Assembly (NCBI GenBank): GCA_000969725.1
Contig: JXSR01S016080.1
Strand: one strand, 5' to 3'
Origin: Ophiothrix spiculata
Lineage: Eukaryota > Echinodermata > Ophiuroidea > Amphilepidida > Ophiotrichidae
DNA length: 21,903 bases
Below are positions 18,357 through 21,903 of this stretch, piece after piece; the first letter of the stretch is position 1; each line of letters opens with the position of its first letter. Below the pieces are notes generated by a model. It was not told the DNA's origin, ran no database searches, and saw only the letters and a program-made list of their open reading frames with translations. Made by a program: the position numbers and the translations under genes.

Positions 18357-19002
18357 AAATGGTGTTGAGTCAGGTATCTCCCTCTAGATCTATGACATTA
18401 TATAAGTTTCATGAACCTAATGCAAAAAAAGTAAATGTATCAAAGTACATAACGTAATAATTTAGCTCATTTCATTTTCCTCTATAAAGACTTTCCTATT
18501 AAATGTCAAAATATCAGACGTCTAATGCCATGCTTCTAAAGGCAAAATACCATCTCTGAAAAAGTAGTACAAAATTAACCATATGATATATTTAAATTGA
18601 CCAAAAAATAAGTACAAAATAAAATAAATTACGAGTCAACCTATTGCTCATAAAAGTTATTAACATTGAACCACACATAAAATTTGTCTCTTAAATAAAA
18701 TGTTTTTTCCTACGTACCTACCGACCCTCTTTGTATTAGCGGCAGGAGTGGGATATAGGACCAACAGGAATTATCACATTCACAGCTTAGATAGTAGCTT
18801 CAAAATTAGATAGTAGTAGTGTTGGGTTATACAGGGGTCAAAAAAGGATCATGTTTCAAATCACTTGGGGTAAAAGCTCATTTGATGCAGCATGATCTCC
18901 TGAGCATTTTGACACCTTTTTCATTTGCCAAAAAATGAGACAGTACGGGTCTGAGAATGTGAAATTTGACCATTGCTGGAATTCTATAACATATTTTAAC
19001 AG
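18357..19002. other. Intergenic, mostly featureless
   Basis: The left half is AT-rich with nothing assignable. CCTACCGACCCTC near 18718-18730 recalls the Harbinger-like interior. A modest inverted pair (GGGGTCAAAAAAGGATCATG at 18834-18853 against its relative at about 18890-18924) may mark a small decayed element. Confidence 0.4.
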
Positions 19003-19005
19003 TTA

Positions 19006-19738
19006 GGGCTGGGGTAGACCTTCAACTAGCTTGAAATGTTTTTGTACTCTTAACTCTAGAACTAATTGCATAAACAATATAAAAGTGTACATTTTTAGAA
19101 GCGGATTTTTAACCTGAACATATTGGTGATATCGGTTTTTGACCAAAAATGTCGATTTTGGCAAAAAATGCCAAAAAACATATTTTTTGCCCCAAAATTT
19201 CTGGAAAGCCTACATGTAGGCCCTAACTAAAATTTGCATATTTGTGAAATTTTGAACTTTTTTGCTTTTTGGAATTTAGAAACGAATGTCTAGGAACGGT
19301 TTTCTCAAATTTTTGATATATAATCTTAGTTTTTTAGAAAATGCCAAAACTAGGTCACAAAATGCAAAAAATCCCACCGCTGCCACCAAAATGGCAATTT
19401 TTGACCTATTTTTGGCATTTTTTAAAAAACTAAGAAAAAAATCAAAAATTTGAAAAAATCGTTCCCAGACATTTGTTTCTAAATTCCAAAAAGCAAAAAA
19501 TGTTCAAAATTTCACAAATGCAAATTTTAGTTAGGCTTTTCAGAAATTTTGGGGCAACAATATGTTTTTGGCATTTTTGCTAAAATTAACATTTTTGGTC
19601 TAAAACTGATATCATCATCATGTTCAGGGTAAAAATCTGCTTCTAAAAATGTATACTTTTATATAGTTTATGCAATTTGTTTGAAAGTTACAGTACAAAA
19701 CAAAAACAGTGTAGACCATTTGAAGGTCTACCCCAGCC
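19006..19738. mobile_element. Fold-back element C: complete palindrome of about 733 bp
   Basis: The left arm starts GGGCTGGGGTAGACCTTCAA and the right arm ends with the complement (TTGAAGGTCTACCCCAGCC), apart from one base. TTA flanks both ends (19003-19005, 19739-19741). Pairing extends to a centre near 19372. Shared family blocks are TTTGTACTCTTAACTC, CATTTTTAGAAGCGGATTTT, GATATCATCATCATGTTCAG and TCTCAAATTTTTGATAT. It has no coding content. It is the best reference copy for the split element A at 5180-8197. Confidence 0.85.
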
Positions 19739-19741
19739 TTA

Positions 19742-21385
19742 ATGTTGTACGTATATGTTTTTAAGATCAAGGAATCCAATTTTCACATTTTTTACAGAAT
19801 TTGATTTTCGTTTTCTTAAAATCCGCCATTTTATGCAAATTAAAGCCTTGACATTTCTCGTCCTCTTTACATGTAAGTGAAGTCGGTTTCTGAAAAAGAT
19901 GATATATTTTTTGGCAGAAATCTTTCGAAATTTGTACTACATGTAGTAATCTACATTAACAGAGCAGGTTCTGATCACATTCTCATCCCCCTGGGCTCAA
20001 CTGGAAGTACTAACTTGATGAGTATGAAGGTCCATAGTTTTCTGATGCTAAATCCAAAATTTCACCTCCAAATTCTTTACAGTTTCGGAGATATAGCATG
20101 AACTGTAAAATTATTTGGTATAGCTATTTTCTATTTCTTTTGTATTTACATAACAGCCTCATCCCCAGGGTTGCATACTTTCTTTTACCTCTCAGGAGAA
20201 AACAAGAAGCAAGCTGAGGTTAAAATTTCACAATCTATGCATTTAAGAGGTCAAGGTCAATTACTTAAAAATAAATTACACACGTGTTAAGATATGAACC
20301 TACAACTTTAAGAGTGTTTTCTCTCGCTTTTTTGATGATTATTTCACAGTTTAAAAATTCTTTTATAATTTTCAAAAAGAAAAAGCAGTTACATGTATTT
20401 ATGCGCTTATCAGTCATTTTATAAAGAGGTCGAAGAATAGGCATAATGGACAAAAGTTGAAATCTTAATTACATGTCTGGACTTTTTTCTCAAGACTTGG
20501 CCACTGCCAGTGAAAGAATAAATATATAGGTGTGGCGACCTTTGCTGGCCATGCCTTAGCGTTACTCATTTTGAAACATTTTTTGTGGTAGAATTGAAGA
20601 TAAACATTCCCTTATTATAGGCTATTCTTAAAGTTTCAGCATGTAACTCTGTATCGTTTGTTTGTGGTACCATTTTATTACTTTTGAAAACACCTCCATT
20701 AAAAACACAACAAAAGTTTCAGGGGGGGTAGGACATGACATCAGCAGATGTTGAAACTCCCATTGAAAAAACTTGAATTTTAAATAACGCTCAAAAATTT
20801 CATTTTGTGCCCTTACTTAGTGTATAAACATATGCAGATTTCAAAACCGTTGGGGTTGGGACTTCAACCCCAGAAAACTCAATACAAGGGATATTCTGAT
20901 TATTATAAAGAACTACTTTTCTTTTTATTTACGCATTGAAATATACGGGCGATACCACGGATGACTACGCATCAAATCTGAGTAAACAGTCCGATAAACA
21001 GGCAATTTATTACGCGGCCACCGTCGTCTGAAAAGTTTGTTGACCTACACAAAAACCTATGGCACAAAATTGCGCAGTTCTGTGTTTCACTTAAGTTGGC
21101 GGCATGACCAAACCTTTTTGTTTAGAGAGCTCAAATTTGCTGAGCAGATACTATCAATCATTATCTATTGTTTTACGTTCAAACTATCACAATTGGAGTG
21201 TTCATGTTCGTTTCATTGGCAAAAGCGCCCTCAATTTGACCTAAAATGGTTGTTTTTACACACACGCGAAAAGTTGACAAAACTTATATTGGATTCTTTT
21301 ACCTCAAAACAAAAAAGTAGGCCTATACACCCCAATATTGCTAAATGGTATAGAATTCCAGCAACGGTCACATTTCACATTTTCA
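19742..21385. other. Intergenic, no gene identified
   Basis: This is AT-rich with several short open frames that show no domains. The stretch 21030-21385 contains GCAAAAGCGCCCTCAATTTGACC, similar to the GCGCCCTC blocks of the 11998-13041 palindrome, and may be a decayed relative. One TAGGCCTA lies at 21318-21325. Confidence 0.45.
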
Positions 21386-21387
21386 TG

Positions 21388-21903
21388 ACCAAAATGATTA
21401 TGTGAAATTTTGGCCAAAAAGGTCCAAAAATCATAGATTTTACTGGAAAGTTATCTAAATTTTGGTTTGGTAAAATTTTGAACCATTTTACCTTTTAGAA
21501 TCTAGAAAGCAATATCTAGGAACCCGTTTCTCAAATTTTTGAGTTTATCTTATTGTTTAAAATATTGCCAACAATTGGTCAAAATGCCAAAAATGGTGTC
21601 AGGAGTGGGATTTTTGACATTTTTTGAACCAATTTTTGATGATTTTTCAAAAACTAAGAAAAAAAATCAAAAATTTGAGAAATTATGCCTTCCTAGATAT
21701 TGCTTTTTAGATTCTAAAAAGAAAAATGGTTCAAAATTGTTTTCGAAGCAAAATTTAGCTAGGTTTCCTGTAAAATTTTGGGCCCAAAAACATGATTTAT
21801 GGACCCTAGGTCCAAAATTACACATTTTGGTCTAAAAATGACCTGACCATCATGTTCAGTATGCAAATCTGCTTCTAGAAATGTATATTTTTATTTAAAT
21901 TTA
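21388..21903. mobile_element. Fold-back element D, cut by the window edge
   Basis: A palindrome centred near 21600 pairs ACCAAAATG...AAATTTTGG on the left with the complement at 21760-21840, and TTTCTCAAATTTTTGAG with TCAAAAATTTGAGAAA around the centre. The right arm continues with CATCATGTTCAG and CTGCTTCTAGAAATGTATA, the family's outer arm, and runs off the window. The matching outer left arm is missing before about 21388, so this copy is truncated on the left. Confidence 0.7.

Noticed and set aside
21037-21835. Open frames of 122 and 98 codons at the right end
   Set aside because: The peptides are low-complexity with AT-rich codons and no motif. The second lies in the arms of a palindrome whose complement is also open in places.
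1-21903. CRISPR arrays, tRNA or rRNA genes
   Set aside because: I saw no regularly spaced direct repeats and no tRNA or rRNA landmarks on either strand. A covariance-model scan was not possible.

Overview
The window is AT-rich eukaryotic DNA with introns, many short inverted-repeat transposons and no bacterial features. The one gene I can name is the 5' half of a lysine-specific histone demethylase 1 gene (KDM1A/LSD1) on the minus strand. Five exons splice into one continuous reading frame: 15654-15352, 11938-11776, 9886-9753, 4011-3933 and 3481-3105. They cover the basic N-terminus, the SWIRM domain and the FAD dinucleotide-binding fold. The rest of the amine oxidase domain and the tower lie beyond the left edge. 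The protein, the dense small DNA transposons and the abundance of TAGGCCTA suggest a marine invertebrate deuterostome, most likely an echinoderm. That assignment is inference.

Upstream of KDM1A, a divergent plus-strand gene (coding 17282-18067, with a possible untranslated 5' exon ending at 16720) encodes a 261-residue protein. It has two C2H2 fingers, a transposase-like Cys/His region and three C-terminal tandem repeats. About 1 kb separates the two genes and probably holds a shared or bidirectional promoter.

The KDM1A introns are packed with mobile DNA. Intron 5 (left edge to 3104) holds a TTAA-type inverted-repeat element and an unassigned exon-like open frame on the plus strand (584-868). 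Intron 3 (4012-9752) holds a small TA-flanked element, a 33-37 bp hairpin that pairs best as RNA on the KDM1A sense strand, and a nested complex at 5180-8197. In that complex, fold-back arms enclose a non-LTR reverse transcriptase fragment and a 225 bp repeat. Its right arm is split by a 1.4 kb element with GGTCRCATGT ends and ATAC target duplications, and that element carries a second, almost identical copy of the 225 bp repeat. A complete palindromic relative abuts the complex (8202-8916). Introns 2 and 1 hold CAGGG-type elements, a 1 kb palindrome flanked by CTATTAC, a Harbinger-like element and others.

Right of the zinc-finger gene are another complete fold-back element (19006-19738) and one cut by the window edge (from about 21388). 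With the two in intron 3, that makes four members of one fold-back family, which is the most striking non-genic structure here. The element families and ends were read by eye and have not been checked against any database.
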